NCBI RefSeq assembly: GCF_001676725.1
Contig: NZ_CP016172.1
Span: forward strand, 1-64,000
Source: Bordetella flabilis
GTDB taxonomy: Bacteria > Pseudomonadota > Gammaproteobacteria > Burkholderiales > Burkholderiaceae_B
Length of the DNA stretch: 64,000 bases
Direction of reading: 5' to 3'
The notes beneath the pieces are model-generated. The model saw only the letters and a program-made list of their open reading frames with translations, searched no databases and had not been told where the DNA came from. Positions 12,783 through 21,335 of the stretch are shown piece by piece. The position numbers and the translations under genes are program-made. The first letter of the stretch is position 1. Each line of letters begins with the position of its first letter.

Positions 12783-13703
12783 ATGCATTTCGATTTCGTG
12801 GACTTGCGCCTTATCGTCAATCTGGCGGATACGAGGAATCTGGCTCGCGCCGCCGAGCGACTGCACCTGTCGGCACCCGCCGCGAGCAATCGCATCCGCA
12901 ACCTCGAACGCGACCTTGGATTCCCGCTGCTGTACCGCAGCGCGCAGGGCATGACTCCAACACCGGCGGGCGAAGCGTTCGTGCACCACGCGAGGCTGGT
13001 CCTCGAACGCGTCGAGCACCTGGCCGGCGACATGCACGAGTATGGCGAAGGGATCAAGGGCCATGTACGCATCTGGGCCAACACGACGGCGATCACGGAG
13101 TTCCTGCCCGCGGCCCTCAGCACATTCCTGAGGGACTACCCGGACGTCAATATCGATCTGCGCGAAGTGCTGAGTGGCGACATCATCAAGGGGGTGGGGG
13201 ACGGTGCCACGGACATCGGGATCGTTGCAGGCAACGTCCATCCCGGGCGGCTGGAGGTGCTGCCCTATCGCGACGACCGCCTGGTATTGGTGACGGCCAT
13301 GCAGCACCGGCTCGCGGGGGAGCGATCCGTGGACTTTGCTCAGACGCTGGGCGACAACTACGTCAGCCTGCCGACTTCCAGCGCCATCCATCTGTTCCTC
13401 GACCATGCCGCGCAGGCACTTGGAAGTCGTATCAAGCTGCGCATCCAGGTCGGCAATTTCGAGGCGGCATGCCGCATGATCGAAGCCGGCGTCGGCATCG
13501 GCGTGGTGCCGCGATCCGTGGCCCGGCGGCACGCGCGCTCGCTTGCCATCGCCATCGTCGGGCTGAACGATGCATGGGCCGAGCGCAAGCTGAAGATCTG
13601 CGTGCGCAGCCTCGCGGCGCTACCGTCCTTCGCGCGGGTGCTGGCGGAAAGGCTGACCGCCGAGGCGGATGGTCCCGCTACTGCTTCCAATCCGCATCCT
13701 TGA
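12783..13703 (+). CDS. LysR-family transcriptional regulator
   Basis: This 306-residue regulator starts MHFDFVDLRLIVNLADTRNLARAAERLHLS, a winged helix-turn-helix at about residues 1-60. A two-lobed effector-binding domain follows from about residue 88. It lies 148 bases behind the MmgE/PrpD gene on the same strand and may control the upstream acyl-CoA operon. Its 3' end overlaps the 3' end of the convergent LysR gene by 26 bases (13678-13703). The effector is unknown. The start ATG 12783 was chosen because the HTH begins immediately after it. Confidence 0.92.
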   Translation: MHFDFVDLRLIVNLADTRNLARAAERLHLSAPAASNRIRNLERDLGFPLLYRSAQGMTPTPAGEAFVHHARLVLERVEHLAGDMHEYGEGIKGHVRIWANTTAITEFLPAALSTFLRDYPDVNIDLREVLSGDIIKGVGDGATDIGIVAGNVHPGRLEVLPYRDDRLVLVTAMQHRLAGERSVDFAQTLGDNYVSLPTSSAIHLFLDHAAQALGSRIKLRIQVGNFEAACRMIEAGVGIGVVPRSVARRHARSLAIAIVGLNDAWAERKLKICVRSLAALPSFARVLAERLTAEADGPATASNPHP

Positions 13704-14583
13704 ACCACGCTCGCAGGTGCTCGACAAACAGCCTCACCTTGTACGGCAGGTGGCGCTTGCTCTGCACGATGGCGTAGATGTCCAGGCCTTCGGGACGGTA
13801 CTCGGGCATCAGCACTTCCACGGCTTTGGCGCGCAGATCGTTCTCCACCATATAACGCGGATGCATGGAAATCCCGTGCCCCAGCTTGGCCAGGTGCAGG
13901 ATCGATTCCCCCAGGTTGGAGCTGAATGACCCGGCCACGTGCACCACATGAGTGTTGTTGCGCCGGTCCGTGAAAGTCCAGGTGCCGGTCGGCGCCTTCA
14001 GGCTGTGGATCAGGCAATTGTGGTTCTCCAGATCCTTGGGCGTCAGCGGCGTGCCGTGCGCCTTCAGATAGGCGCGGGTCGCGACAATTACCTGGGGCAC
14101 GACGGTGATGCGGTAGGCGATCTGGTTGGTGTCCTTCAGGCGCGGCGCGATACGCACGGAGAGGTCCAGATTTTCCGCGATCAGGTCGCTGCGCCCGTCG
14201 TCCAGCAGCAGGGACACCCGGATGGCGGGATAGCGTTTCAGGAAGTCCTCGATCGCGGGGGCCAGGTGTACGGCGCCGAAGGACGGCGGCGTACCCATGC
14301 GGATGCGGCCGGTCGGCGTGCGCACCGGGCCCTGCACCAGCTCCTTCAGGCCGCGCGTGGCCAGGGCCAGCGTGTCCGCGTTTTCCAGCAGCAGCCTGCC
14401 GCTTTCGGTCAGGCTGACATGCTTGGTGTTGCGGTTGAAGAGCTGCACGCCGAAGTAGCTTTCCAGCCAGGCGATCTTCTTGGTCACCGAGGATCGGCTC
14501 GAAGCCCGGCTCTCGGCAGCCTTCGAAAAGCTGAGGCTCTTGCCTACCTCCTGGAAGACCTCCATGCAGTCGATCAGGTCCAT
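13678..14583 (-). CDS. LysR-family transcriptional regulator
   Basis: This 301-residue LysR protein has the winged HTH in residues 1-60 (MDLIDCMEVFQEVGKSLSFSKAAE) and an effector domain from about residue 85 with RIRMGTPPSFGAVHLAP. Its HTH helix has SVTKKIAWLE in place of the more common SxVSRxIxxLE. It diverges from the maleylacetate-reductase-like operon across 119 bases and probably regulates that operon. A perfect inverted repeat lies 8 bases in front of its start, suggesting autoregulation. Start ATG 14583 (MDLIDC) is preferred to ATG 14622, which would add 13 unconserved residues. Confidence 0.92.
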   Translation of the reverse strand: MDLIDCMEVFQEVGKSLSFSKAAESRASSRSSVTKKIAWLESYFGVQLFNRNTKHVSLTESGRLLLENADTLALATRGLKELVQGPVRTPTGRIRMGTPPSFGAVHLAPAIEDFLKRYPAIRVSLLLDDGRSDLIAENLDLSVRIAPRLKDTNQIAYRITVVPQVIVATRAYLKAHGTPLTPKDLENHNCLIHSLKAPTGTWTFTDRRNNTHVVHVAGSFSSNLGESILHLAKLGHGISMHPRYMVENDLRAKAVEVLMPEYRPEGLDIYAIVQSKRHLPYKVRLFVEHLRAWFKDADWKQ

Positions 14584-14590
14584 GCGTCTG

Positions 14591-14605
14591 TTTCCAAAAT
14601 GGAAA
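14591..14605. promoter_or_regulatory. Candidate LysR operator
   Basis: TTTCC-AAAAT-GGAAA is a perfect inverted repeat that fits the T-N11-A rule for LysR sites. It lies 8 bases upstream of the minus-strand LysR start and within the divergent promoter region with the dehydrogenase operon, where autoregulatory LysR sites usually lie. Confidence 0.4.
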
Positions 14606-14702
14606 AAATGATTTCGTGGCACGGGTCTTCTGCGTGGGTGCGCCGGTCACTAAACTGAAGATCCTGTTTTCACGCAACGCGCCGGCATGGCGCCGGCCCG
14701 GC

Positions 14703-15860
14703 ATGAATCCCAGCGATTTCGATTATCACCTGTTCGGCACGCATGTACGTTTCGGTGACGGCGTTTCCACCAGCGTGGGCGCGGAGTTGCGGGCGCTGGG
14801 GCTGTCGCGACCGGTGGTCCTGACGCAGGATCGCATTGCGACATCGGGGCACTATGCCGCCATCCTGCAGGCCTTGCGCGATGCCACGGTGCTGGAACGC
14901 CGCGGCATCCCGCCGCATTCCAGTGTCAGTTTAATCGAAACAATGGCGCCAGACGTGGCGGCTTTCGGTGCCGACTGCGTGATCGCGGTCGGCGGCGGCA
15001 GCGTTGCCGATTCGGCGAAGGCCCTTGCGCTGTTGCTGGCCGAAGGCGGGCGCCTGGCCGACCACGTCACGGTGTTCCGCCCTCCTTCGACCGTCGAGAT
15101 TCCGCTGCGCACGCGGCCCAAGCTTCCCATCATCGCCATTCCTTGCACCGCGTCCGGCGCGGAGGTGACCTCGTCCTTCGGCGTGCGGGACGGTGGGCAC
15201 GACAAGCGCATGTTCTGGAATCGCCAGGTGTCCGCCTCCACCATCCTGATCGACCCCGTGCTGGCCCGGGACGTCGCCATGCCGACGATGCGATACACGG
15301 CCATGAACGGTATCGCGCACTGTCTGGAAGGCTTGTATTCCCGGGGCCGCTCCATCGTGTCCGATGGCATGGCGGTGCAGGCCATGGGGCTGTTCCAGCA
15401 TGCGCTGTGTACCCCGGCGCTGGACGAGGCGGCGCAGCGCCGCCTGATACTCGCGGCGGCGCACCTGGCCGGCATGGTGCTGTCGATGGCGCGCAGTTGC
15501 CTGCATCATGCGATCTGCCACGTGCTGGGCGCCCGGCACAGCCTGCCCCACGGCCTGGTCAATACGGTGATCCTGCCGCACGCGCTGCGCTTCAATGAAG
15601 AGACTGCCGCGCCCTTGCTGGCGCCGGCACTGGACGTCGTGAATCGGCAAGGCCAGCGCGAATATGCGCGCCTGTCGCAGTGGCTGCAGGACGTGGCACA
15701 GGAGCTGTCCTTGCCGAGACGTCTGCGCGACATCGGTGTTGCCGAAGGCGAATTGCCCGATCTTGCCCGTCACGTCATGACGGAACGCGGCCTGGCCCTG
15801 AATCCCCGGCCTGTCGCCGACGCGGCGGATGTGCTCGCGATCCTGCGCCAGGCCTTCTAG
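14703..15860 (+). CDS. Iron-containing alcohol dehydrogenase family, maleylacetate-reductase-like
   Basis: This 385-residue protein has the NAD-binding GGGSVADSAKA at 97-107 and the family core AIPCTASGAEVTSSFGV near 145-161. The metal-site region reads AMNGIAHCLEG (Asn202, His206), LHHAICHVLG (268-276) and LPHG (281-284). Asn where metal-dependent members have Asp recalls maleylacetate reductases, which reduce maleylacetate to 3-oxoadipate at the end of hydroxyquinol and chlorocatechol routes. It heads the operon 14703-21272, which includes a TfdA-like oxygenase and an FAH-like hydrolase. No ring-cleavage enzyme is present, so the substrate remains open. Confidence 0.8.
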   Translation: MNPSDFDYHLFGTHVRFGDGVSTSVGAELRALGLSRPVVLTQDRIATSGHYAAILQALRDATVLERRGIPPHSSVSLIETMAPDVAAFGADCVIAVGGGSVADSAKALALLLAEGGRLADHVTVFRPPSTVEIPLRTRPKLPIIAIPCTASGAEVTSSFGVRDGGHDKRMFWNRQVSASTILIDPVLARDVAMPTMRYTAMNGIAHCLEGLYSRGRSIVSDGMAVQAMGLFQHALCTPALDEAAQRRLILAAAHLAGMVLSMARSCLHHAICHVLGARHSLPHGLVNTVILPHALRFNEETAAPLLAPALDVVNRQGQREYARLSQWLQDVAQELSLPRRLRDIGVAEGELPDLARHVMTERGLALNPRPVADAADVLAILRQAF

Positions 15861-15878
15861 ACACCTGTAGGAGACGTT

Positions 15879-16754
15879 ATGGACATCGTCGCAAGCGGCG
15901 CCGCGCTCGGCGCCACCATCGAGGGCATCGATCTGGCCCTACCCCTGTCGCAAGAGGACTACCGCGGCATCGAACAGGCGCTGGGCCGCTACGGCGTGGT
16001 GTGCTTTCCGCGTCAGACGCTGGACGCGGCCGACCTGAAGCGCTTCGCGCAGACCTTCGGCACGCTGGAAGTGAACGTGGCGAACCTTTACCACGAGCCG
16101 GACATGCCCGAAGTCATGATCCTGTCCAACATCGTAGAGAATGGCAAGCCCATCGGGCTGAGCGACGCGGGGCAGGACTGGCATACCGATATGTCCTATA
16201 GCCGCACCATCGCCTTCAGCAATGTGCTCTATGGCATCCGCATTCCCATGCGCGACGGCAAGTCGCTGGGCAACACGGAGTTCTGCAATATGCACGCCGC
16301 GTATGAGGGCCTGCCCCAGGACCTGAAGCAAGAGCTGGACGGCATGACGATCACGCACGACTTCAACAAATTCTGGGAGATGATGCGGCGCGAGAAAGGC
16401 AGTACGCGCCCGCCGCTGACGGAGGAGCAGCGCAAGCGCAAGCCGCCGGTGTCGCATCCCGTCTTTTTGGTGCATCCGATTACGGGCCGCAAGGTCCTGT
16501 ACGCGAATCCCGGCTATTCCGTGCGCATCAATGAATTGCCGGAAGCGCGCAGCGACGAGGTGCTGCGCTTCCTGTTCGAGCATCAGCTGCAGGAAAAATA
16601 CCGCTACCGCCACAACTGGCGCGAAGGCGATGTACTGATGTGGGACAACATGGGAACCATCCATAACGCGGTGGCCGATTACCGACCGGATGAGCCTCGC
16701 TTGATCAAGCGCTGCCAGGTCATGGCCGACAAGTACTTCCCCGAGCTGTACTGA
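15879..16754 (+). CDS. TauD/TfdA family 2-oxoglutarate-dependent dioxygenase
   Basis: This 291-residue non-haem iron oxygenase shows His102-x-Asp104 in WHTDMSY and His262 in GTIHNA as the iron triad. Arg274 lies in the C-terminal segment that binds the 2-oxoglutarate carboxylate. The family hydroxylates substrates such as taurine or 2,4-D, which often fall apart to release sulfite or a phenol. GTAGGAG precedes the ATG, and the gene lies 18 bases behind the dehydrogenase. Its place beside a maleylacetate-reductase-like enzyme is reminiscent of tfdA with tfdF, but sequence alone does not give the substrate. Confidence 0.9.
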   Translation: MDIVASGAALGATIEGIDLALPLSQEDYRGIEQALGRYGVVCFPRQTLDAADLKRFAQTFGTLEVNVANLYHEPDMPEVMILSNIVENGKPIGLSDAGQDWHTDMSYSRTIAFSNVLYGIRIPMRDGKSLGNTEFCNMHAAYEGLPQDLKQELDGMTITHDFNKFWEMMRREKGSTRPPLTEEQRKRKPPVSHPVFLVHPITGRKVLYANPGYSVRINELPEARSDEVLRFLFEHQLQEKYRYRHNWREGDVLMWDNMGTIHNAVADYRPDEPRLIKRCQVMADKYFPELY

Positions 16755-16774
16755 CGAAGAACACGGAGAGAGAC

Positions 16775-17767
16775 ATGAAAAAACGATATATCGCCAGCGT
16801 GATGCTGGCTGTGGCGGCCGCCTTGCCGCTGTCGGGCACGGCACGCGCCGACGACTATCCTTCGCGGCCCGTGCGCATGGTGGTGGGCTATGCCGCCGGC
16901 GGTCCCACGGATGTGGTGGCGCGCATCGTGGCCAAGCACATGTCGGAAAGCCTGGGCGCATCCGTCGTGGTGGAGAACAAGCCGGGCGCCAGCGCGCATA
17001 TCGCCGCGGCCGACGTCATGCGGTCACCGCCCGACGGCTACAAGGTGCTGGTGACCTCGCTCACCCTGAACGTGAACCCGCTCCTGTATCCGGACCGCTA
17101 CGACTATGATCCCGTCAAGGCCTTCGAGCCGATCAGCAACTTCGCCAACAATCCGCTGGTGGTGGTGACCAACTACGACTCGCCGTACAAGGACCTCAAG
17201 AGCCTGATCGCGGACGCCAAGGCGCACCCCGGGAAGCTGACCTTCGGTTCGTCGGGCGTGGGCGGCTCGGCGCACCTGGCCGCGGAGATGCTGTCCACCA
17301 TGGCCGGCATCAAAATGGTCCACGTGCCGTTCAAGGGGAACGGACCGGCCTTGCAGGAAATGGTGGCTGGTCGCATCACATTCATGTTCTATCCCAGCGT
17401 CGGCATCCCCAACTACGTGGCCGCCAAGCAACTGCGCGTGCTGGCCATCGGGACGGACAAGCCGGAGAAGGAGTTCCCCGGAGTACCGACGCTGGATAGC
17501 CTGGGTTTCAGCGGTTTCCAGCAGGGTGCGCCCTGGATCGGCATGCTGGCGCCGGCCGGCACGCCCAAGCCCGTCGTGGACAAGTTGAACAAGGCCGCGG
17601 TCGAAGCCCTGCGCAAGCCCGAAGTGCGTGAACAGCTCGCCCAGCTGGGCGCCGTCGTGGTCGGGGATAGCCCCGAACAATTCCGCAAGTTCCTCGTCGA
17701 GGACAAGGCCCGCTGGGCCGAAGTCATCAAGAAAGGCAACGTGACCGGCAGCGCGGCGGGTGGCTGA
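16775..17767 (+). CDS. Bug-family (TctC-like) periplasmic solute-binding protein
   Basis: This 330-residue protein has a signal peptide (KKR, hydrophobic stretch, cleavage after TARA near residue 25). It shows the Bug hallmarks YPSRPVRMVVGYAAGGPTDVVAR and VVVENKPGASAHIAA. Bug proteins bind carboxylated or aromatic ligands in the periplasm for tripartite tricarboxylate transporters or sensing. No TctA/TctB membrane subunits are in the operon, which is common in Bordetella, where Bug proteins greatly outnumber transporters. Its position suggests that it captures the operon's substrate. Confidence 0.92.
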   Translation: MKKRYIASVMLAVAAALPLSGTARADDYPSRPVRMVVGYAAGGPTDVVARIVAKHMSESLGASVVVENKPGASAHIAAADVMRSPPDGYKVLVTSLTLNVNPLLYPDRYDYDPVKAFEPISNFANNPLVVVTNYDSPYKDLKSLIADAKAHPGKLTFGSSGVGGSAHLAAEMLSTMAGIKMVHVPFKGNGPALQEMVAGRITFMFYPSVGIPNYVAAKQLRVLAIGTDKPEKEFPGVPTLDSLGFSGFQQGAPWIGMLAPAGTPKPVVDKLNKAAVEALRKPEVREQLAQLGAVVVGDSPEQFRKFLVEDKARWAEVIKKGNVTGSAAGG

Positions 17768-17798
17768 GGCCGGGCGACGCAAGGACCGCGACAACGTC

Positions 17799-18974
17799 AT
17801 GGCGGCATTGGAAGATTGCTATTCGATCGCGCGCCTGCGCGCGGCGGCGCGGGCACGGCTGCCGGCGCCGGTGTTCGACTTCTTCGACGGCGGGGCGGAA
17901 GACGAGCTGACCCTGCGGGACAACCAGGACGCGTTCCAGCGCATCCGGCTGGTGCCGCGCGTTCTGCGCGATGTCGCGCGGGTCGACCTGTCGACGCGGC
18001 TGCTCGGCCGCCCGGCACAGTTGCCCGTGGCCATCGGTCCCACCGGTGCGGTGGGCTTTGGCTGGCGCGGGGGCGACGTCGACCTGGCGCGTGCGGCGGC
18101 ACGGCTGGATCTGCCTTACGCGCTGTCCACCTCGGCTACGGCGTCCATCGAGGAAATCGCGGACAAGGCGCCCGGCCGCCTCTGGTTCCAGGCTTATATC
18201 CTGCAGGACAAGGCGCGGCTCGACAACCTGATCGCGCGCGCGCTGGCGGCGGGGTACGAAGGGCTGGTCATTACAGTCGACCTGCCGGTGGGCGGCAAGC
18301 GGGAACGCGACCTGGCCAATGGCCTGGGCTTTCCCATGAAGATCACGCCCCGCAATTTCTGGCAGTTCGCGCGCCGGCCGGCGTGGTCGCTGGATATGTT
18401 GATCCGCCGGCCGCCCATCATGCCCAGTCTGGCGGGCATGCGGAAAGTGGAGGCCAACCGCAAGGCAATGGAGTCCGTGGCCGGCCGCAACTACGATCCC
18501 GCCTTCGATTTCACCGGCTTGGCCAGGATACGCGAACGCTGGCCGCGCGCGCTGATCGTCAAGGGCGTGGTGCATCCCGGCGACGTGGATCCCATCGTCG
18601 CGCTGGGCGTGGATGCCCTGGTGGTGTCGAACCACGGCGGCCGCCAGCTGGATACCGGTATCGCCACCCTGGATGCGTTGCCCGATATCGTGGCTGCCGC
18701 GCGCGGCCGAGTCCCGGTGCTGCTGGATGGCGGCGTGCGGCGCGGCAGCGATATTTTCAAGGCGCTGGCGCTGGGCGCGGCCGGCGTGATGACGGGGCGG
18801 GCCACGCTCTTCGGCGTGCTGGCGGGCGGCCAGGACGGCGTGGCGCGGGCCCTGGACATCCTGCGCGACGAGCTGGCGCGCACCATGCAGTTGTGCGGCG
18901 CGCGTACCCTGGTCGACATCAGCCCGGATGTGTTGCGCATGCCCATCGAGGGGAACCGGAGGGAAACGGAATGA
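17799..18974 (+). CDS. FMN-dependent alpha-hydroxy-acid dehydrogenase/oxidase
   Basis: This 391-residue TIM-barrel flavoenzyme is predicted to oxidise an L-2-hydroxy acid to the 2-oxo acid. The N-terminal PAPVFDFFDGGAEDE motif, the substrate/FMN residues in PTGAVGF and LPVGGKRERD, and the signature SNHGGRQLD with active-site His279 place it with lactate/mandelate dehydrogenases and glycolate oxidases. ATG 17799 is preferred. The open frame extends to GTG 17760, which would overlap the Bug gene by 8 bases but adds residues atypical of the family. The stop overlaps the next start as ATGA. Confidence 0.9.
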   Translation: MAALEDCYSIARLRAAARARLPAPVFDFFDGGAEDELTLRDNQDAFQRIRLVPRVLRDVARVDLSTRLLGRPAQLPVAIGPTGAVGFGWRGGDVDLARAAARLDLPYALSTSATASIEEIADKAPGRLWFQAYILQDKARLDNLIARALAAGYEGLVITVDLPVGGKRERDLANGLGFPMKITPRNFWQFARRPAWSLDMLIRRPPIMPSLAGMRKVEANRKAMESVAGRNYDPAFDFTGLARIRERWPRALIVKGVVHPGDVDPIVALGVDALVVSNHGGRQLDTGIATLDALPDIVAAARGRVPVLLDGGVRRGSDIFKALALGAAGVMTGRATLFGVLAGGQDGVARALDILRDELARTMQLCGARTLVDISPDVLRMPIEGNRRETE

Positions 18975-19426
18975 ACGACGCGATCGGTACTGGCCCGGCG
19001 ATGGGTGAGAGCGAGGCCATCGGCCTGTGCTGCAATCAGGTGCTTGGGTTTTTTCGGGACCTGGACGACAACGACTACGAGTCCCTGGTCGGCCGCATGC
19101 TGCCCGACGGGGTCTGGCATCGGCAGGGCAAGGTGCTCGGCGGGCGCGACGCTGTCCGTGCGGCGCTGGCGTTGCGCTCCGGCACGCAGCGCATACATCA
19201 TCTGATCACCAATCTGTTCGCCGACGCGGTCGACGGGGCGCGCTGCAGCCTGCGCGGCTATATGCTGGTGGTTCGGCATGACGAGGGCAAGCCGCTGGCG
19301 GGACCGGCGCCGCTGAAGGGCATCGAGAACATACGCACAACCCGTGTCGAACTGGCATGGCGTGACGGCGCATGGCTTATCGCAGACATGCGCAACGACG
19401 AACCGAGTTTTTCCAGCGCGGCTTGA
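18971..19426 (+). CDS. SnoaL/NTF2-like protein
   Basis: This 151-residue protein is predicted to form the cone-shaped alpha+beta NTF2-like fold used by SnoaL cyclases, ketosteroid isomerases and small ring-hydroxylating subunits. Residues 18-50 (CCNQVLGFFRDLDDNDYESLVGRM) and the HRQGKVLGGRDAVRAAL segment match the fold's usual first helices and turn. Its start overlaps the preceding stop (ATGA), implying translational coupling with the hydroxy-acid oxidase. Function within the operon is not known; isomerisation or dehydration of an intermediate would fit. Confidence 0.75.
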   Translation: MNDAIGTGPAMGESEAIGLCCNQVLGFFRDLDDNDYESLVGRMLPDGVWHRQGKVLGGRDAVRAALALRSGTQRIHHLITNLFADAVDGARCSLRGYMLVVRHDEGKPLAGPAPLKGIENIRTTRVELAWRDGAWLIADMRNDEPSFSSAA

Positions 19427-19476
19427 GGGCATGCGGCAGCGGCGCGGCCCTAGGGACACGAGAGAGGACGAATGCG

Positions 19477-20247
19477 ATGAAATGGATCAGGTATACCCAG
19501 GACCAGCGCACTGGCTACGGCATCCTGGAGGGCGAAAGGATCACGGCGGTGCGCGGCGACCCTTTCCACGGTCATGAGAAAACCGGCGAGGTCACGCAGC
19601 TGGCGGATGTACGACTGGAGGTGCCGGTCGTGCCGCCCACGTTCTATTGCGTTGGCTTGAACTACGTCAGGCACATCGGCACCGAAGGCCTGAAGATCCC
19701 TACGCAGCCCGACGTCGGCTACCGGGCCAACAACGCCCTCTTGCCGCATGGGCAGGACGTCATCATGCCGGCGGACGCCACGCGCGTGCATTACGAGGGC
19801 GAGCTGGTCGTCGTGATCGGCAGGAAGGTGCGCAACGTCAGCGAAGCCGAGGCCCGCTCCTGCGTGCTGGGCTACACCATCGGCAACGACGTCAGCGAGC
19901 GTGTGTGGCAGGGGTCCGACCGCACGTTCTGGCGCGCCAAGAACAGCGACACGTTCAAGCCGATGGGGCCGTGGATCGAGACCGACGCGGACGTCGATGC
20001 CATGGAAACCGTGGTGCGGCTGAACGGCGAGGAAAGCACGCGTTTCCACACCGCCGATATGCTGTTCGGCATCGACCGCTTCATCAGCACCATGAGCCGC
20101 TATCTGACCCTGCATCCCGGCGACATCCTCTGGATGGGCACTGACGGTCATTCACCGGATCTCCGGCACGGTGATGTGGTCGATGTGTCGATCACCGGTC
20201 TCGGCACGCTGACGAATCGGTTTATCGCGGCGGCGAGGCTGACCTAG
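19477..20247 (+). CDS. Fumarylacetoacetate hydrolase (FAH) family protein
   Basis: This 256-residue protein has the FAH-family C-terminal domain: FYCVGLNYVRHIGTEGLKIP, then HYEGELVVVIGRK with metal-ligand Glu107 and Glu109, YTIGNDVSER, and HPGDILWMGTDG. Members hydrolyse or decarboxylate 2-oxo acids with a divalent metal, for example acylpyruvate hydrolase or 5-oxopent-3-ene-1,2,5-tricarboxylate decarboxylase. GAGAGGAC lies 9-15 bases upstream of the ATG. It would suit a late carbon-carbon-bond cleavage step in the operon's pathway. Confidence 0.88.
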   Translation: MKWIRYTQDQRTGYGILEGERITAVRGDPFHGHEKTGEVTQLADVRLEVPVVPPTFYCVGLNYVRHIGTEGLKIPTQPDVGYRANNALLPHGQDVIMPADATRVHYEGELVVVIGRKVRNVSEAEARSCVLGYTIGNDVSERVWQGSDRTFWRAKNSDTFKPMGPWIETDADVDAMETVVRLNGEESTRFHTADMLFGIDRFISTMSRYLTLHPGDILWMGTDGHSPDLRHGDVVDVSITGLGTLTNRFIAAARLT

Positions 20248-20285
20248 AATCCAGAATCCCCGTAAAGTCGTGCAAGGAGCGGAAG

Positions 20286-21272
20286 ATGCGCGTAGCCCTG
20301 TATTCCAAGAACGGTCCGGCGCGCGATGTGCTGGCGCTGAAAGACCTGCCCACGCCGGAGCCCGGGCCGGGCGAGGTACGTGTGAAGCTGGCGGTGTCCG
20401 GCGTGAATCCCTCCGACGTGAAGTCGCGCCTGGGCAGCCGTCCGGTGACGAGCGGATTCGTCGTGCCGCACAGCGACGGGGCCGGCGTGATTGACCGCGT
20501 GGGCGCCGGTGTCCCGGGCAGCCGCGTGGGCGAGCGCGTCTGGATATGGAACGGCCAGTGGCAGCGTCCCATGGGCACGGCCGCCCAATACATCGTGCTG
20601 CCCTCGGGCCAGGCCGTACCCTTGCCCGAGGGCAGCAGCTTCGAAGCCGGGGCCTGCATGGGTATTCCCGGTCTGACCGCGATGCAGGCCATTGCGCTGC
20701 TGGGTGACGTGGCGGGCAAGACCGTGCTGGTAAGCGGAGGCGCTTCCGGCGTCGGCTATTACGCGGCCCAGATGGCCCGCGCCTACGGCGCCCGCGTCAT
20801 CACCACGGTCGGGTCGGCGGAGAAGGCGGGTTGCCTGGAGGCGGTGGGCATCCACGACAACATCCTGTACAAACAGGAGCCCGTGGTGGAACGCCTGCTG
20901 GCGATGACGGCGGGCCGTGGCGTCGATGCCGTCGTCGATATGGATTTCTCCTCCAACGCCGCGCTGGTGCAGGCAGGCGCGGTTGCGCCCCACGGGTGCT
21001 ACGTGGTGTACGGCTCCAATGCGCGCGGGGATATCCCGCTGAATTTCGCTGCGTGGTTGCCGCGGTCCATCAGCCTGCATTTCTTCCTGGTCTACGACCT
21101 GCTGCCGGCGCAGCGCCAATATGCCGTCGATGCCTTGAACGGCCTGCTTGCCGCTGGAAAGCTGGAGCACTTGATCGCTCCCGCCTACGCCCTGGACGAC
21201 ATCGTAGCCGCGCACGAAGCGGTCGAGGCAGGACGCACCCTGGGCAACGTGGTGGTGACCTTGCCGCAGTAG
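20286..21272 (+). CDS. NADPH:quinone reductase-like, zinc-independent MDR-family oxidoreductase
   Basis: This 328-residue medium-chain reductase has the GroES-like N-terminal domain (GVNPSDVKSRLG, VVPHSDGAGV) and a Rossmann domain with VSGGASGVGYYAAQMARAYGA near residues 148-168. It lacks the cysteine cluster of zinc alcohol dehydrogenases, which places it with quinone oxidoreductases/enoyl reductases. AAGGAG sits just upstream of the ATG. It is the last gene of the catabolic operon and could reduce an unsaturated intermediate. The cofactor NADPH is a family expectation, not proven here. Confidence 0.88.
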   Translation: MRVALYSKNGPARDVLALKDLPTPEPGPGEVRVKLAVSGVNPSDVKSRLGSRPVTSGFVVPHSDGAGVIDRVGAGVPGSRVGERVWIWNGQWQRPMGTAAQYIVLPSGQAVPLPEGSSFEAGACMGIPGLTAMQAIALLGDVAGKTVLVSGGASGVGYYAAQMARAYGARVITTVGSAEKAGCLEAVGIHDNILYKQEPVVERLLAMTAGRGVDAVVDMDFSSNAALVQAGAVAPHGCYVVYGSNARGDIPLNFAAWLPRSISLHFFLVYDLLPAQRQYAVDALNGLLAAGKLEHLIAPAYALDDIVAAHEAVEAGRTLGNVVVTLPQ

Positions 21273-21335
21273 CGTCGCATCGCGGCCCTGCTCCGGCATG
21301 GCGACTGGCGTGGCCTTCCGACGCTCGCCGCCGAT

